This document shows positions 40,791-49,508 of a DNA stretch of 52,825 nucleotides, in pieces. Origin of the DNA: Hyphomonas sp. BRH_c22 (GTDB taxonomy: Bacteria > Pseudomonadota > Alphaproteobacteria > Caulobacterales > Hyphomonadaceae); the NCBI RefSeq assembly GCF_000961795.1, contig NZ_LADU01000135.1:1-52825 (forward strand), written 5' to 3'. Every line of letters starts with the position of its first letter. The stretch's first letter is position 1. Made by a program: the position numbers and the translations under genes. The notes beneath the pieces were generated by a model. The model saw nothing but the letters and a program-made list of their open reading frames with translations. It ran no database searches and was not told where the DNA came from.

Positions 40791-42197
40791 CTACATCTGC
40801 ATCGTCCAGCCTTCGACACCCATCGCCGCCTGGCGGACGGCTTCCGACAGGGTCGGGTGGGCGTGAGACGTGCGCGCAATGTCTTCCGAGGCGGCACCGA
40901 ATTCCATGGCCACGCAGATTTCGGCGATCATCTCGCCGACGCCGACGCCGATCATGTGCGCGCCGAGAATCTTGTCCGTGCCTTTCTCGGCGAGGATCTT
41001 CACGAAACCGACCGTCTCGTGATTGGTGCGGGCGCGCGAATTGGCCATGAACGGGAACTTGCCTTTGACATACTCCACGCCAGCCGCCTTCAATTCTTCC
41101 TCATTCTTGCCGACCCAGGCGATTTCCGGGTTCGTGTAAACGACGCTCGGCACCAGGTTGTAATCGACATGACCGGCCTTGCCGGCGATCAGCTCGGCCA
41201 CGGCCGTGCCGTCATCCTCGGCCTTGTGCGCCAGCATCGGCCCGGGTATACAGTCGCCGACCGCCCAGACGCCATCCGCCACCTTGAAATGGCCGTCGAC
41301 AGGCTGGATCACGCCGCGCTTGTCGGGCGTGACGCCAATGTTCTCGAGGCCCAGGCCATCCGTATAGGGTTTGCGGCCGACAGCCACGATCACGACATCG
41401 GCATCCAGCGTCTCGGTCTCGCCGCCCTTGGCGGGCTCCATGCTGAGCTTCAGCTTGCTCTTCAGTTTCTCGACGCCGGTCACCTTCATGCCGAGGCGGA
41501 AATCGAGCCCCTGTTTCTTGAACACTTTCTGGGCTTCCTTGGCGACTTCCGCATCTGCGGGGGGCAGGATGCGGTCGAGATATTCGATCACGGTCACTTC
41601 CGAACCGAGCCGGGCCCAGACCGAGCCCATTTCGAGGCCGATCACGCCAGCGCCGATCAGGATCAGGCGCTTGGGAACAGAGGTTAGCGACAGGGCGCCG
41701 GTATTGGTCACGACGCGCTCTTCGTCGATCTCGATACCCGGCAGGCTGGTCGGTTCGGAACCCGCGGCGATGACAATGTTCTTCGTTTCAAGGACGGTCT
41801 TCTTGCCTTCGGCATCGGTCACTTCGACCTTGCCCTTGCCAATGATCCTGCCCTTGCCGCGAATATGATCAGCCTTGTTCTTCTTCAGCAGGAATTCGAC
41901 GCCCTTGGTCAGGCCTTCCACGGCTTCGGCCTTCTGGGCCATCATCGTCGGCAGGTCGAGTTCCAGCTTGCCGACCTTGATGCCCATGCCGGCAAAGTCA
42001 TTCTGGGCCGACGCATACATCTGCGACGCGTGCAGCAGGGCCTTGGACGGGATGCAGCCAATATTCAGGCAGGTGCCGCCCAGCGTGTCGCGCATCTCGA
42101 TACAGGCGACTTTCAGGCCGAGTTGTCCGGCACGTATGGCGCAATTGTAGCCGCCGGGGCCGCCACCGATAATGACGACATCATAGGTCTCTGACAT
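40791..42197 (-). CDS. lpdA: Dihydrolipoyl dehydrogenase (E3)
   Basis: The FAD/NAD flavoprotein that reoxidises lipoamide in 2-oxoacid dehydrogenase complexes. The 468-aa product has the FAD motif IIGGGPGGYNCAIRAGQLGL (residues 9-28), the redox disulfide GGTCLNIGCIP (Cys43 and Cys48), the NAD-binding IGAGVIGLEMGSVWARLGSE and the C-terminal active-site HAHPTLSEA. No E1 or E2 gene is adjacent, so in this window it stands alone. Confidence 0.96.
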   Translation of the reverse strand: MSETYDVVIIGGGPGGYNCAIRAGQLGLKVACIEMRDTLGGTCLNIGCIPSKALLHASQMYASAQNDFAGMGIKVGKLELDLPTMMAQKAEAVEGLTKGVEFLLKKNKADHIRGKGRIIGKGKVEVTDAEGKKTVLETKNIVIAAGSEPTSLPGIEIDEERVVTNTGALSLTSVPKRLILIGAGVIGLEMGSVWARLGSEVTVIEYLDRILPPADAEVAKEAQKVFKKQGLDFRLGMKVTGVEKLKSKLKLSMEPAKGGETETLDADVVIVAVGRKPYTDGLGLENIGVTPDKRGVIQPVDGHFKVADGVWAVGDCIPGPMLAHKAEDDGTAVAELIAGKAGHVDYNLVPSVVYTNPEIAWVGKNEEELKAAGVEYVKGKFPFMANSRARTNHETVGFVKILAEKGTDKILGAHMIGVGVGEMIAEICVAMEFGAASEDIARTSHAHPTLSEAVRQAAMGVEGWTMQM

Positions 42198-42288
42198 GGG
42201 ATTTCTGCCTTGCTGAAAGGGCCTCTAGGGCGAGTGCCTGCAACCTAGGCATTTTGAGTGTGAAATCAATGCGGCGGCTGACGCCCGG

Positions 42289-42660
42289 TCAGGCTTTTCG
42301 CCGCTTCAGCACAAAAAGCGCAATCGTGAGGGCAACCAGCAGGGCCGAATAGACCGCTTCGTCCATCCACATCACCGGTTCCGTTCCGGCTGCAGCCATC
42401 AGGACCGGCAGGAGGAGGAACAGCAGCGTGCCAATCGTGGCGACGATCGCGCCGCCTGCGCGCTGGGCGAGGGCCAGCAATCCGCCGATGAGCACGATGG
42501 CGCTGCCGAGAAGCCGAATCATGCTTGTCGGCGGCTGCATCAGCGCGTCACCCAGCGGGCTGCCGCGTTGAGTGATCATGATGACGGCGGACAGGCCCTG
42601 CCAGAAAAGCCAGGCTGCGAGCAATGCAATCGCAGCGGCGGCGATCATTCGGATATTCAT
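42289..42660 (-). CDS. Small integral membrane protein of unknown function
   Basis: A 123-aa protein with four likely transmembrane helices (about 5-25, 41-58, 66-85, 95-116), ending in the basic stop-transfer tail LKRRKA. The ATG at 42660 is preferred, since GGGAGG lies ten bases before it; the frame also allows 42678, which would make that site coding. The function is unknown. Confidence 0.7.
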   Translation of the reverse strand: MNIRMIAAAAIALLAAWLFWQGLSAVIMITQRGSPLGDALMQPPTSMIRLLGSAIVLIGGLLALAQRAGGAIVATIGTLLFLLLPVLMAAAGTEPVMWMDEAVYSALLVALTIALFVLKRRKA

Positions 42661-42726
42661 TTTTGACGTGCCTCCCATCGTCTCGCAAACAGGCTATGCC
42701 GAAGCCTGGCCATCAGCAACGGATAA

Positions 42727-43374
42727 TCAGAACAGGCGGATGCTGCGGGTTTCATTGCGCTTGGCGTTCATCCGGCGCCCGTGAGCGGCAAAGCTGGCGC
42801 GCTGGCGGGCAATCGCTGCCGGTACGAAGACGGGTTTGGGCGGTGAGGGGCGCGGGCGGATGATGGCGACCTCGGGCGTGGGGGCAGGGGGAGGTGGCGG
42901 TGTGGCAGCGGCGGGTTCAGGCTGGGCCGTGTCCACTACGGCCTCCACACGCACCGGAGGGCGCCGGCGCAGCTCATAGACAGCGCTCATCAGCAAAAGT
43001 CCGCCAAGCGCGGCCCCGGCGACGGCGCCTTCAGCCGCGCTCGGGTCCTGCCACCAGCCCTCTTCAAAGCTGACAAGGTAGACGGTCGGAAATCCGGCAC
43101 AGAGACCCATCACATACCAGAGCACGCCGCCCGGGCGACGGCCTGAAATCATCGCGGCAGAACAATAGAAGCAGAGCGCCGCCAGCAGGTAGGGCGCGCC
43201 ATAGGCGATGCCGAGTGCGCGCCAGTCGACGGCGTCAAGACCGGCTGCCACATCGTCCTGCACGATCCAGCCGACCGCCATCATGATCGACGGCCAGCGC
43301 ACGGCGGTCAGCGCGCCAAACGCAAAGGCGATGGCGTAAATAGTGATCAGCGAGGCAATGAGCTTGCGGAGCAT
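42727..43374 (-). CDS. Membrane protein with proline-rich cytoplasmic tail
   Basis: A 215-aa protein with four predicted transmembrane helices in residues 5-137, then a Pro/Ala-rich stretch (PAAATPPPPPAPTPEV) and a strongly basic C-terminus (ARQRASFAAHGRRMNAKRNE). No family is recognised. It lies in a run of three uncharacterised membrane-protein genes on the same strand. Confidence 0.65.
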   Translation of the reverse strand: MLRKLIASLITIYAIAFAFGALTAVRWPSIMMAVGWIVQDDVAAGLDAVDWRALGIAYGAPYLLAALCFYCSAAMISGRRPGGVLWYVMGLCAGFPTVYLVSFEEGWWQDPSAAEGAVAGAALGGLLLMSAVYELRRRPPVRVEAVVDTAQPEPAAATPPPPPAPTPEVAIIRPRPSPPKPVFVPAAIARQRASFAAHGRRMNAKRNETRSIRLF

Positions 43375-43447
43375 CCAGAATGCCTATCACGCGCACGGTA
43401 TATGCTGGCTGAACGCGGCGTTGCAAATTTGATCGATCCGGCCGGGA

Positions 43448-43906
43448 TCAGCCCTGCGAACTGATGATCAGTGCGGGCAGGGACATTACCGCCGACTGCA
43501 GCAGGCCGGTCATGATGAATGCATCCATGTCCGATTCCAGCTGCAAGGCCAGAAATGTCAATGAATACAGGAAATAGGGCCAGGCAAAGATCAGGCCGGT
43601 CTGCACGCCCGCGCCGAACGTGAACAGCGCGAAGAAGACCAGCGCCGACGCGCCGGCCGCATGCCAGTAGGTGGGCGTCACGCGCTTTACCCCCGCCAGG
43701 ACAACCCAAAGCACGAGGGTCGATACGATGGGCCAGATCACAAGCAGATCGGTGAGTGAGGGCGTTGCCGCGTTGTCTCCGGTGCCCTGCGACGCTTCGC
43801 GCGGAAGGATCAGGCTGACCAGCGTCGCCATCAGGATCGTGCCCAGCAGCGCCGCGCCGAACGCCCTGGCGAGGTAGGCGATTCGCGGCCCGTCTGTTCG
43901 CGTCAT
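43448..43906 (-). CDS. Integral membrane protein of unknown function (Yip1-like?)
   Basis: A mostly hydrophobic protein with about five helices. It is 152 aa from the ATG at 43906 (MTRTDGPRIAYLARAF) or up to 203 aa from 44059. The longer starts would overlap the GST gene end and have no clearer ribosome site, so the N-terminus is unsure. The general look resembles Yip1-domain proteins (basic N-terminus, then helices), but no definite motif is seen. Confidence 0.6.
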   Translation of the reverse strand: MTRTDGPRIAYLARAFGAALLGTILMATLVSLILPREASQGTGDNAATPSLTDLLVIWPIVSTLVLWVVLAGVKRVTPTYWHAAGASALVFFALFTFGAGVQTGLIFAWPYFLYSLTFLALQLESDMDAFIMTGLLQSAVMSLPALIISSQG

Positions 43907-44034
43907 GAATTGCAGGTATTTCAACGCGCTGCGCCCCTTTGCCCCGATGCGCAGCAGCCTGCGCATTCCATCGGACACGCAGGCTACATTTGATATGACG
44001 CGATACAATCGGAAACTGCGCCGCGTCGGCTGCA

Positions 44035-44760
44035 TCAGGCCATTTCGGGCACGGGCCACAGGTTCTCTGCAAAATAGCGGGCCTTCATGCGGTCCATATA
44101 GCCCACGAGATTTGTGTGCCCGCGCACAAGGCCGCTGAGCGGCGTGTCGAAATATTCGGTGGCGCAGCTGATCAGCACGGCTGACACGGCGGCATCAGCG
44201 ACGGTTGGTGTATCGCCGAACAAATAGTCCTGCCCTGCCAGCTGGATGGCGATGGCCTGCAGGTCCCATTCGGCGAGCTGCATGTGCTCGGCCTCTGAAT
44301 GCCGGCCCATGCCACGGGCCTGCTCACTGGCGGCGATACCTTCGCGGACCTCCTGCATCACGCCTTCGCGCGCCGCTTCCGGCACGTCGCTGAAGAACAG
44401 GGCGGGCCCCTTGAAGAAATTGTCGTCCTTCAGCCAGCGTTCCATCATCATGATCGTGGTGAGGTGATCCTCGGCCATGCGTTCCAGCGCCCAGCTTGTC
44501 ACACTGTCTTCATCGCTGAGGCCGGCCGCCAGGTTCCGCCTCAGTTTCTTCTCGAAATGCGCCCGGATGAAATTGCTGTCCTCGATCAGCACGCCGCCAT
44601 CCATGACATAGGGCGCCTTGTGCTTGGGCACCGCGTCGAGGTCCGCGATGGCGCGGTTGTACGCAAGTCCCAGCATCTGCAGCTGGATGTCGGTCTTCAT
44701 CACATAGGGGCTGGGCGAGGGGCAGTCGAACATTGGGCCCCATCCGTAAAGCGTGATCAT
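44035..44760 (-). CDS. Glutathione S-transferase family protein
   Basis: A 241-aa GST-like protein. The N-terminal thioredoxin-like half holds MITLYGWGPMFDCPSPSPYV and the substrate-strand region HKAPYVMDGGVLIEDSNFI (residues about 47-65). The C-terminal helical half contains FGDTPTVADAAVSAVL, the usual N-capping/hydrophobic-staple segment. Whether it uses glutathione is unknown; metaxin/Tom37-like relatives look similar. It is divergent from a WYL regulator over a 92-base gap with an operator. Confidence 0.82.
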   Translation of the reverse strand: MITLYGWGPMFDCPSPSPYVMKTDIQLQMLGLAYNRAIADLDAVPKHKAPYVMDGGVLIEDSNFIRAHFEKKLRRNLAAGLSDEDSVTSWALERMAEDHLTTIMMMERWLKDDNFFKGPALFFSDVPEAAREGVMQEVREGIAASEQARGMGRHSEAEHMQLAEWDLQAIAIQLAGQDYLFGDTPTVADAAVSAVLISCATEYFDTPLSGLVRGHTNLVGYMDRMKARYFAENLWPVPEMA

Positions 44761-44771
44761 TGTCTGTCTCC

Positions 44772-44828
44772 GTATCAGGGTTGCGATAGGGACTTGATAC
44801 GGGACGGCTGCTGACAGCATGGTGTCAG
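44772..44828. promoter_or_regulatory. Operator region of the GST/WYL divergon
   Basis: CTGACA-N6-TGTCAG (44811-44828) is a perfect inverted repeat, extended outward by CT and AG. A second repeat, GTATCA-N17-TGATAC (44772-44800), lies closer to the GST gene. Both sit in the divergent gap, so the WYL regulator probably controls both directions from here. Confidence 0.6.
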
Positions 44829-44852
44829 TAGAATGGCAGCAGGATCAGAAAT

Positions 44853-45545
44853 ATGAGACGCACCGAACGCCTGTTCCAGATCATCCAGGTCCTGCGCCGC
44901 CACCGTGCGCCGGTCACCGGGCAGGCATTGGCCGAAGAACTGGAAGTCTCCCTGCGCACACTCTACCGCGACATGGCCGAGCTGATCGCCCAGCGGGTGC
45001 CGATCCGCGGCGAGGCCGGGACTGGGTATGTGCTGGAGGATGGCTATGACATGCCGCCGCTTATGCTGACGGCAGACGAACTGGAGGCGGCCGTGCTCGG
45101 CGCGCAATGGGTGGCCGCGCGGGGTGACGATGCCCTTGCCCGGGGCGCGCGCGACCTGATCGCCAAGCTGACCGTCGCCGTGCCGCGCGAATTGCAGCCG
45201 GTAATCGTCGATTCCGGCCTCGTGCCTGTCAGTTACCGCCAGCGCCCCAAAGACAGGTTCGATGTCGCGCTGGTTCGCGGCGCGATCCGTGGACAGATGA
45301 AAATGGCCATCGACTATTCTGATGAGGCGGGCAATGTTACGCGCCGCGTCATCTGGCCGTTCCTGCTCGCCTATTGGGACGAGGTGCGTCTCATCGGCGG
45401 CTGGTGCGAACTGCGCCAGGATTTCCGCCACTTCCGGACAGACAGGGTACGCAAGGCCGAAACGCTCGGCCGCTTCCCCGACCGTGTCGCCACGCTGCGC
45501 CGCCGCTGGGAGGCGCAGCGGAAGGAACAGCGCGACAAGGCCTGA
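44853..45545 (+). CDS. YafY-type transcriptional regulator with WYL domain
   Basis: A 230-aa DeoR-like regulator: an N-terminal HTH_11 domain (RTERLFQIIQVLRRHRAPVT then LAEELEVSLRTLYRDMAELI) and a central/C-terminal WYL domain. The latter is seen as MAIDYSDEAGNVTRRVIWPF and the signature-like VRLIGGWCELRQDFRHFRTD. WYL domains bind small ligands or nucleic acid and set regulator activity. It is likely to act on the divergent GST gene. Confidence 0.88.
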   Translation: MRRTERLFQIIQVLRRHRAPVTGQALAEELEVSLRTLYRDMAELIAQRVPIRGEAGTGYVLEDGYDMPPLMLTADELEAAVLGAQWVAARGDDALARGARDLIAKLTVAVPRELQPVIVDSGLVPVSYRQRPKDRFDVALVRGAIRGQMKMAIDYSDEAGNVTRRVIWPFLLAYWDEVRLIGGWCELRQDFRHFRTDRVRKAETLGRFPDRVATLRRRWEAQRKEQRDKA

Positions 45546-45547
45546 TT

Positions 45548-46126
45548 TCAGTCGAACAGGCCCGGCAGCATGGGCGCGGCGCCATCGGCATCTGCCCGTT
45601 CCAGCTGCAGCATGTGCCGCTTGGTGGCCCGGCCGCCATAGGCCGAGAAGCCGCCAATCTTGCCGGAGGCAGCGAGCACGCGGTGGCACGGCACGATGAG
45701 CGGCCAGGGGTTCTTTCCCATGGCGGAGCCAATTGCCCGCGCGGCGCCAGGCTCGCCCAGCTTTTTCGCCAGCGCGCCATAGGAAGTGGTCTGGCCCCAG
45801 CCCACTTTGCGAAGTTCCGCATAGACGCGCTTCGTAAAATCATTCGCCCGGCTGAGGTCGAGCGTGATGTCGGCAAAATCGGTTTCCGCCCCGTCGAAAT
45901 AGGCCCGCATGCGGGCTTCGCAATCGGATATGTCCGGTGGTAGGGCATCGCTCCATGATGCGGCGGCAATCCGACCGAGTCGGGATTCGGTTGCCGCCTC
46001 GCTCGCTTCGGGCAGCTGCACCTGGACAAGGCCTGCAGAATTCCACGCCAGGCCGCACGGCCCGATGGCCGTATCGAACAGGTGAAAACGGGCTTCTGCC
46101 CGCTCAGGATCCGCGCCCTGTGTCAT
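45548..46126 (-). CDS. ogt: Methylated-DNA-protein cysteine methyltransferase (Ogt)
   Basis: A suicide repair protein that takes methyl or alkyl groups from O6 of guanine. At 192 aa, the alkyl-accepting Cys147 is in IVPCHRVLAASGKIGGFSAYGG (in parts), with the DNA-binding helix TTSYGALAKKLGEPGAARAIGSAMGKNP (in parts). There is no Ada-type N-terminal domain. The ATG at 46126 is chosen because the frame upstream lacks family sequence. It is convergent with the WYL gene, two bases apart. Confidence 0.93.
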   Translation of the reverse strand: MTQGADPERAEARFHLFDTAIGPCGLAWNSAGLVQVQLPEASEAATESRLGRIAAASWSDALPPDISDCEARMRAYFDGAETDFADITLDLSRANDFTKRVYAELRKVGWGQTTSYGALAKKLGEPGAARAIGSAMGKNPWPLIVPCHRVLAASGKIGGFSAYGGRATKRHMLQLERADADGAAPMLPGLFD

Positions 46127-46257
46127 GCTCGAAGGATCACTCCGAATGGCGCGCTCATCAAGCGGATTCCGGGCGGGTTCCGGAAAGAATGCGATTGGCC
46201 GCCATGTGTTTGGCCTGCTAGGGAGAAGACCGCACAAAAAATCAGGAGGAAACAGGC

Positions 46258-47028
46258 ATGGGCAGGGTTCAGGGAAAAATGGCATTCGTCACCGGCGGCG
46301 CGCAGGGCCTCGGCGAGGCCATCGGCAAGATGCTCGCCAAGGAAGGCGCCAAGGTCACGCTGACGGATGTGAATGGTACAGGCGCAGAAAAAGTGGCCAC
46401 CGAAATCAACGCGGCCCATGGCGCAGGCACGGCTTTTGCCTTCCAGCATGACGTCACGGATGAAGCGCGTTGGCAGGAAGTGCTCGCCGCTGCGCACGAG
46501 GCGATGGGCGGGCTCAACGTGCTGGTCAACAATGCCGGCATCGGCTCGCTCGGCTCGGTCGAGGACGAGAATTACGACATGTTCAAGAAGGTGCAGACGG
46601 TGGATGTCGATTCCATCTTCCTCGGCTGCAAGTATGCCATCCCCCTTATGCGCGCCCATGGCCTCGGTTCGATCATCAATATCTCGTCCATCGCGGGCAT
46701 CATCGCCAGCGCCAATTACGTGTCCTACAACACCGCCAAGGCGGCCGTGCGGCACATTTCGAAATCCATTGCGCTGCATTGTGCGAAAGGCGGCCAGATC
46801 CGCTGTAACTCGGTCCACCCTGTCTTCATCAACACGCCGATCCTCGACCGCACGAAGGAAATGTTCGGCGAGGAAGAGGCGCTCGCCAAGCTTGGCCGCC
46901 AGATTCCCCTCGGCAAGGTGGGTGAGCCCGACGATATCGCCTATGCGGTGCTCTATCTCGCCTCGGACGAGAGCAAGCTGGTGACCGGCATCGAACTGAA
47001 AGTCGATGGCGGCATTTCCGCGATGTGA
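46258..47028 (+). CDS. Short-chain dehydrogenase/reductase (SDR)
   Basis: A 256-aa classical SDR. The NAD(P) motif TGGAQGLG is at 12-19, NNAG at 91-94, the active-site Ser in INISSIAG (143/144), and Tyr157 and Lys161 in YNTAK. The C-terminal DGGISAM is typical. An Asp after the second strand (TDVN, Asp37) favours NAD. The strongest ribosome site in the area, CAGGAGG, is 8 bases ahead. The substrate is an unknown alcohol or ketone. Confidence 0.92.
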   Translation: MGRVQGKMAFVTGGAQGLGEAIGKMLAKEGAKVTLTDVNGTGAEKVATEINAAHGAGTAFAFQHDVTDEARWQEVLAAAHEAMGGLNVLVNNAGIGSLGSVEDENYDMFKKVQTVDVDSIFLGCKYAIPLMRAHGLGSIINISSIAGIIASANYVSYNTAKAAVRHISKSIALHCAKGGQIRCNSVHPVFINTPILDRTKEMFGEEEALAKLGRQIPLGKVGEPDDIAYAVLYLASDESKLVTGIELKVDGGISAM

Positions 47029-47033
47029 TCTCG

Positions 47034-47055
47034 GGGGCCGCCGGGCGGCGGCCCC
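47034..47055. terminator. GC-rich hairpin between convergent genes
   Basis: A perfect nine-pair stem (GGGGCCGCC with GGCGGCCCC, loop GGGC) sits six bases after the SDR stop and six before the stop of the convergent small gene. Only a short T tract follows, so termination strength is uncertain. Confidence 0.5.
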
Positions 47056-47061
47056 TTCAGG

Positions 47062-47301
47062 TCAGGCATGGTTGAGGTCGTTCCGGCGGGCCATCCGGCG
47101 CTGGTGGGCGGCGCGCATGAGCGGCGCGATCTTCCATGCGAACGGAATGGCGAGCCCGGCACTGACGACGACAACAAGCGGCAGCATGATGGCGGCCTGG
47201 TCCCTCAGCGGCGTTGCCAGGACGGCCACGGCCCCGGCACCGAACAGGACAGCCTGGACCATGCCATAGATCAGAAGAGTGATTGCCAAACGAGTGGACA
47301 T
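47062..47301 (-). CDS. Small two-helix membrane protein
   Basis: A 79-aa protein with two likely transmembrane helices (about 8-30 and 38-57) and a strongly basic C-terminus (RAAHQRRMARRNDLNHA). AAGGAA lies before the ATG. The function is unknown. It is convergent with the SDR gene and divergent from the VOC gene at 47454. Confidence 0.7.
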   Translation of the reverse strand: MSTRLAITLLIYGMVQAVLFGAGAVAVLATPLRDQAAIMLPLVVVVSAGLAIPFAWKIAPLMRAAHQRRMARRNDLNHA

Positions 47302-47411
47302 GAAAGAGTTCCTTTTTGTCTGCAGCCTCCCTGAAACAAGTCCCGTGCCGCAGAGAAGTTCCGATCCGGTGTCCGCGACTCCGCCAATCGGCCGGCTTGC
47401 AGCAGAAGTAT

Positions 47412-47426
47412 GTTCATGTTATGTTC
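47412..47426 (+). promoter_or_regulatory. LexA-like box overlapping a promoter
   Basis: GTTCATGTTATGTTC is an exact GTTC-N7-GTTC, identical at 13 of 15 positions to the box ahead of the Y-family polymerase. It overlaps the -10 of a possible promoter (TTGCAG at 47397, 17 bases, TATGTT at 47420), 28 bases before the VOC gene start. One such match per window can occur by chance. Confidence 0.5.
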
Positions 47427-47453
47427 ATGCCGTCTGGCAACTGGGAGGACGAC

Positions 47454-47825
47454 ATGATCGGCTATGTGACATTTGGAACTTCTGACCTCGCCCGCGCGGC
47501 GAAATTCTATGACGCCATCGCGAAAGAGATGGGCACCGGACGGATGATGGACTTTGATACATTCATCGCCTGGGGCACGCCCGGCGGCGCGGCGGGCGTC
47601 GCAGCCACGCTGCCCTTCGACGGCAAGCCGGCCAGTGCCGGCAATGGCACGATGGTGGCGCTGCAGGCAAAGGACAAGGACCAGGTCCACCGCCTCCATG
47701 ATATTGCCCTGGCCAATGGCGGAACGGATGAAGGCGCGCCGGGGCCGCGCGGCGACAGCGGCTTCTATGCCGCCTATTTCCGCGATCCGGACGGCAACAA
47801 ACTGAACGCCTTCATCATGGGCTGA
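47454..47825 (+). CDS. VOC family (glyoxalase/bleomycin-resistance fold) protein
   Basis: A 123-aa VOC protein: IGYVTFGTSDLARAAKFYDA at the start and AAYFRDPDGNKLNAFIMG at the end, the typical paired beta-alpha-beta-beta-beta edges. GGGAGG lies five bases before the ATG at 47454, which sets the start. Metal ligands are not fully conserved in view, so its reaction is unknown. The LexA-like box in its promoter suggests damage induction. It overlaps the convergent MFS gene by 11 bases. Confidence 0.83.
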   Translation: MIGYVTFGTSDLARAAKFYDAIAKEMGTGRMMDFDTFIAWGTPGGAAGVAATLPFDGKPASAGNGTMVALQAKDKDQVHRLHDIALANGGTDEGAPGPRGDSGFYAAYFRDPDGNKLNAFIMG

Positions 47826-49056
47826 GCGGTTTGCGGGCCGTCACCATGAAGGCGTAGACGGCCAGGATACCTACAATCAAAGCCGATGCGACAAGCGGCA
47901 GGCTCGGCATGACGGAGTACAGCGTCGCGCCGATCAGCGGGCCGAAGATGAAGCCTGCAGGCGGGGCCGCGGCCAGAAGGGCAGCGGCCGATCCCTGCTC
48001 CTCGCGTGACACCGACAGGCTGCCAAGCGCATTGGCTGCCGGCACGGCGAGCGCGGCGCCGACACCGACGACAAGGAAGCTCAGGCACATGGCCCAGAAG
48101 GGGTGGAACGCGTCTGCGCAGATATAGCCAATCGTCACCAGGGTCAGCCCGATCGGCAGGATCCGGCGCGGGTCCGGCCTGCGCGGCGAGATATAGCCGA
48201 ACTGGACGACAATCATCGAAAAGGCGAGGCAGGAGAAGATGATGCCCGTGTAGAGGACGGCCGCCTCGCCTGCGGTCCGTGCGGCCGTGTCGACAAAGCC
48301 GTAGCGGTCTTCGATGAACCAGCCCACCGTTTGCTGGATCATGCCGATGGCGATGAAATAGATCAGCAGGAACATCAGGTGCGGGCGCACGCGCGCGTCC
48401 GTGAAGGAGAGGGGTGACGGCCGGTGGCTCTCGCGCACCCGATCGCGGCTGCGGGGCAGGACCATGCCAAGGATGACCCCGACGATCAGGTTGAGAATGA
48501 TCGTGCCCCAGAGCGGCACCAGCGCGCCGAACGGCGCCAGAACAGCCGCGCCGGCCGGGCCGAGGATGGATCCGACGCTCATCGCCGCGCCCAGCATGCC
48601 CAGCCCTCCTGCGCGGGTCAGCGGGGTCGTGGCATCCGTCATCGCGGCCATGGCGGCAGGTTGCAGGCCGGGTGATAGCAGGCCGAACCAGAGCCGGGTG
48701 AAGACCAGTAGCAGGAAGGTTGTCAGGCCGGTCACCACGCCCGCCAGGGCGGCGCTCAGCGCGAACAGGAAGGCCATATTGGTCAGGCCCATGGCGAAAA
48801 GCGAGAACACCATCACGCGCTTGCGGCCCACCCGGTCGGCAATCCGGCCCCAGATCGGGATCATGATCGTGTAGATCACGGTCGACAGCGTCAGGATGCC
48901 GGCGACTTCGATTTCGGTGAGCCCGGCCTTGCGGGCGAGTGGCGCCACCACGACGAAATTGATGGTCATGCCCGCGCCCATCGCCGTCATGGCGAGGGCG
49001 ATCATGGCCTGCTGCATCCCGGTCAGCGGACGCAGGGGCTTTTCCAACTCCGTCAT
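47815..49056 (-). CDS. MFS transporter, drug-efflux-like
   Basis: A 413-aa protein with 12 predicted helices. The MFS motif A is in the loop between helices 2 and 3 (WGRIADRVGRKRVMVFS). A long Arg/Ser-rich middle loop (LPRSRDRVRESHRP) splits the two halves. The family (DHA-like) exports small molecules by proton antiport; the substrate is unknown. The ATG at 49056 (MTELEKPLRPLTG) is used; the frame upstream is not credible. Confidence 0.88.
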   Translation of the reverse strand: MTELEKPLRPLTGMQQAMIALAMTAMGAGMTINFVVVAPLARKAGLTEIEVAGILTLSTVIYTIMIPIWGRIADRVGRKRVMVFSLFAMGLTNMAFLFALSAALAGVVTGLTTFLLLVFTRLWFGLLSPGLQPAAMAAMTDATTPLTRAGGLGMLGAAMSVGSILGPAGAAVLAPFGALVPLWGTIILNLIVGVILGMVLPRSRDRVRESHRPSPLSFTDARVRPHLMFLLIYFIAIGMIQQTVGWFIEDRYGFVDTAARTAGEAAVLYTGIIFSCLAFSMIVVQFGYISPRRPDPRRILPIGLTLVTIGYICADAFHPFWAMCLSFLVVGVGAALAVPAANALGSLSVSREEQGSAAALLAAAPPAGFIFGPLIGATLYSVMPSLPLVASALIVGILAVYAFMVTARKPLSP

Positions 49057-49211
49057 GCGCTCATCCCCTGATTCCGATCCTTTAGACCTTATCCCGCCGG
49101 CGCCCCTTGCAAACCATGTCGCAGGGTAAACCGGCAGCGCCCACCTTGCACTGGGGCGCCAACACACCCTAAGTGACATTTTGAACTCACGCTGTTTCCG
49201 GAGTATTTTCA

Positions 49212-49505
49212 ATGCGCGCGATCCTGGACGTCATTCTGTTCCTCCTGAACATCGCCACATGGATCATTATCGTCCAGGCGGTGATGTCCTGGCTGGTGGC
49301 CTTCAACGTCCTGTCCATCACCAATCCCACCGTGCGCAGCATCTGGGGCGGGCTTGAGCGGATCACGGAGCCGGTCTACGCGCCGGTCCGCCGGATCATC
49401 CCGCCGCTCGGCGGGCTCGACCTCACGCCCATGGCCGTGCTCCTGATCATCTTCTTCCTGCAACGCCTGATCGTGCGCTACGGCTACACGGTTGCGCCCT
49501 TCTAG
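49212..49505 (+). CDS. YggT family membrane protein
   Basis: A 97-aa YggT protein with two hydrophobic segments (LDVILFLLNIATWIIIVQAV in part, and LTPMAVLLIIFFLQRLIV), the conserved PVYAPVRRIIPPLGGLDLTP between them. Linked to cell shape, osmotic stress and K+ handling in some bacteria. It leads a tight operon with DUF167, folD and HNH genes. Confidence 0.92.
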   Translation: MRAILDVILFLLNIATWIIIVQAVMSWLVAFNVLSITNPTVRSIWGGLERITEPVYAPVRRIIPPLGGLDLTPMAVLLIIFFLQRLIVRYGYTVAPF

Positions 49506-49508
49506 CGC

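Noticed and set aside
40728..41687. A 319-codon plus-strand frame opposite lpdA
   Set aside because: Antisense to lpdA; composition typical of shadow frames.
46127..46257. EcfG-like GGAAC element in the ogt/SDR gap
   Set aside because: No CGTT at the required distance on the minus strand.
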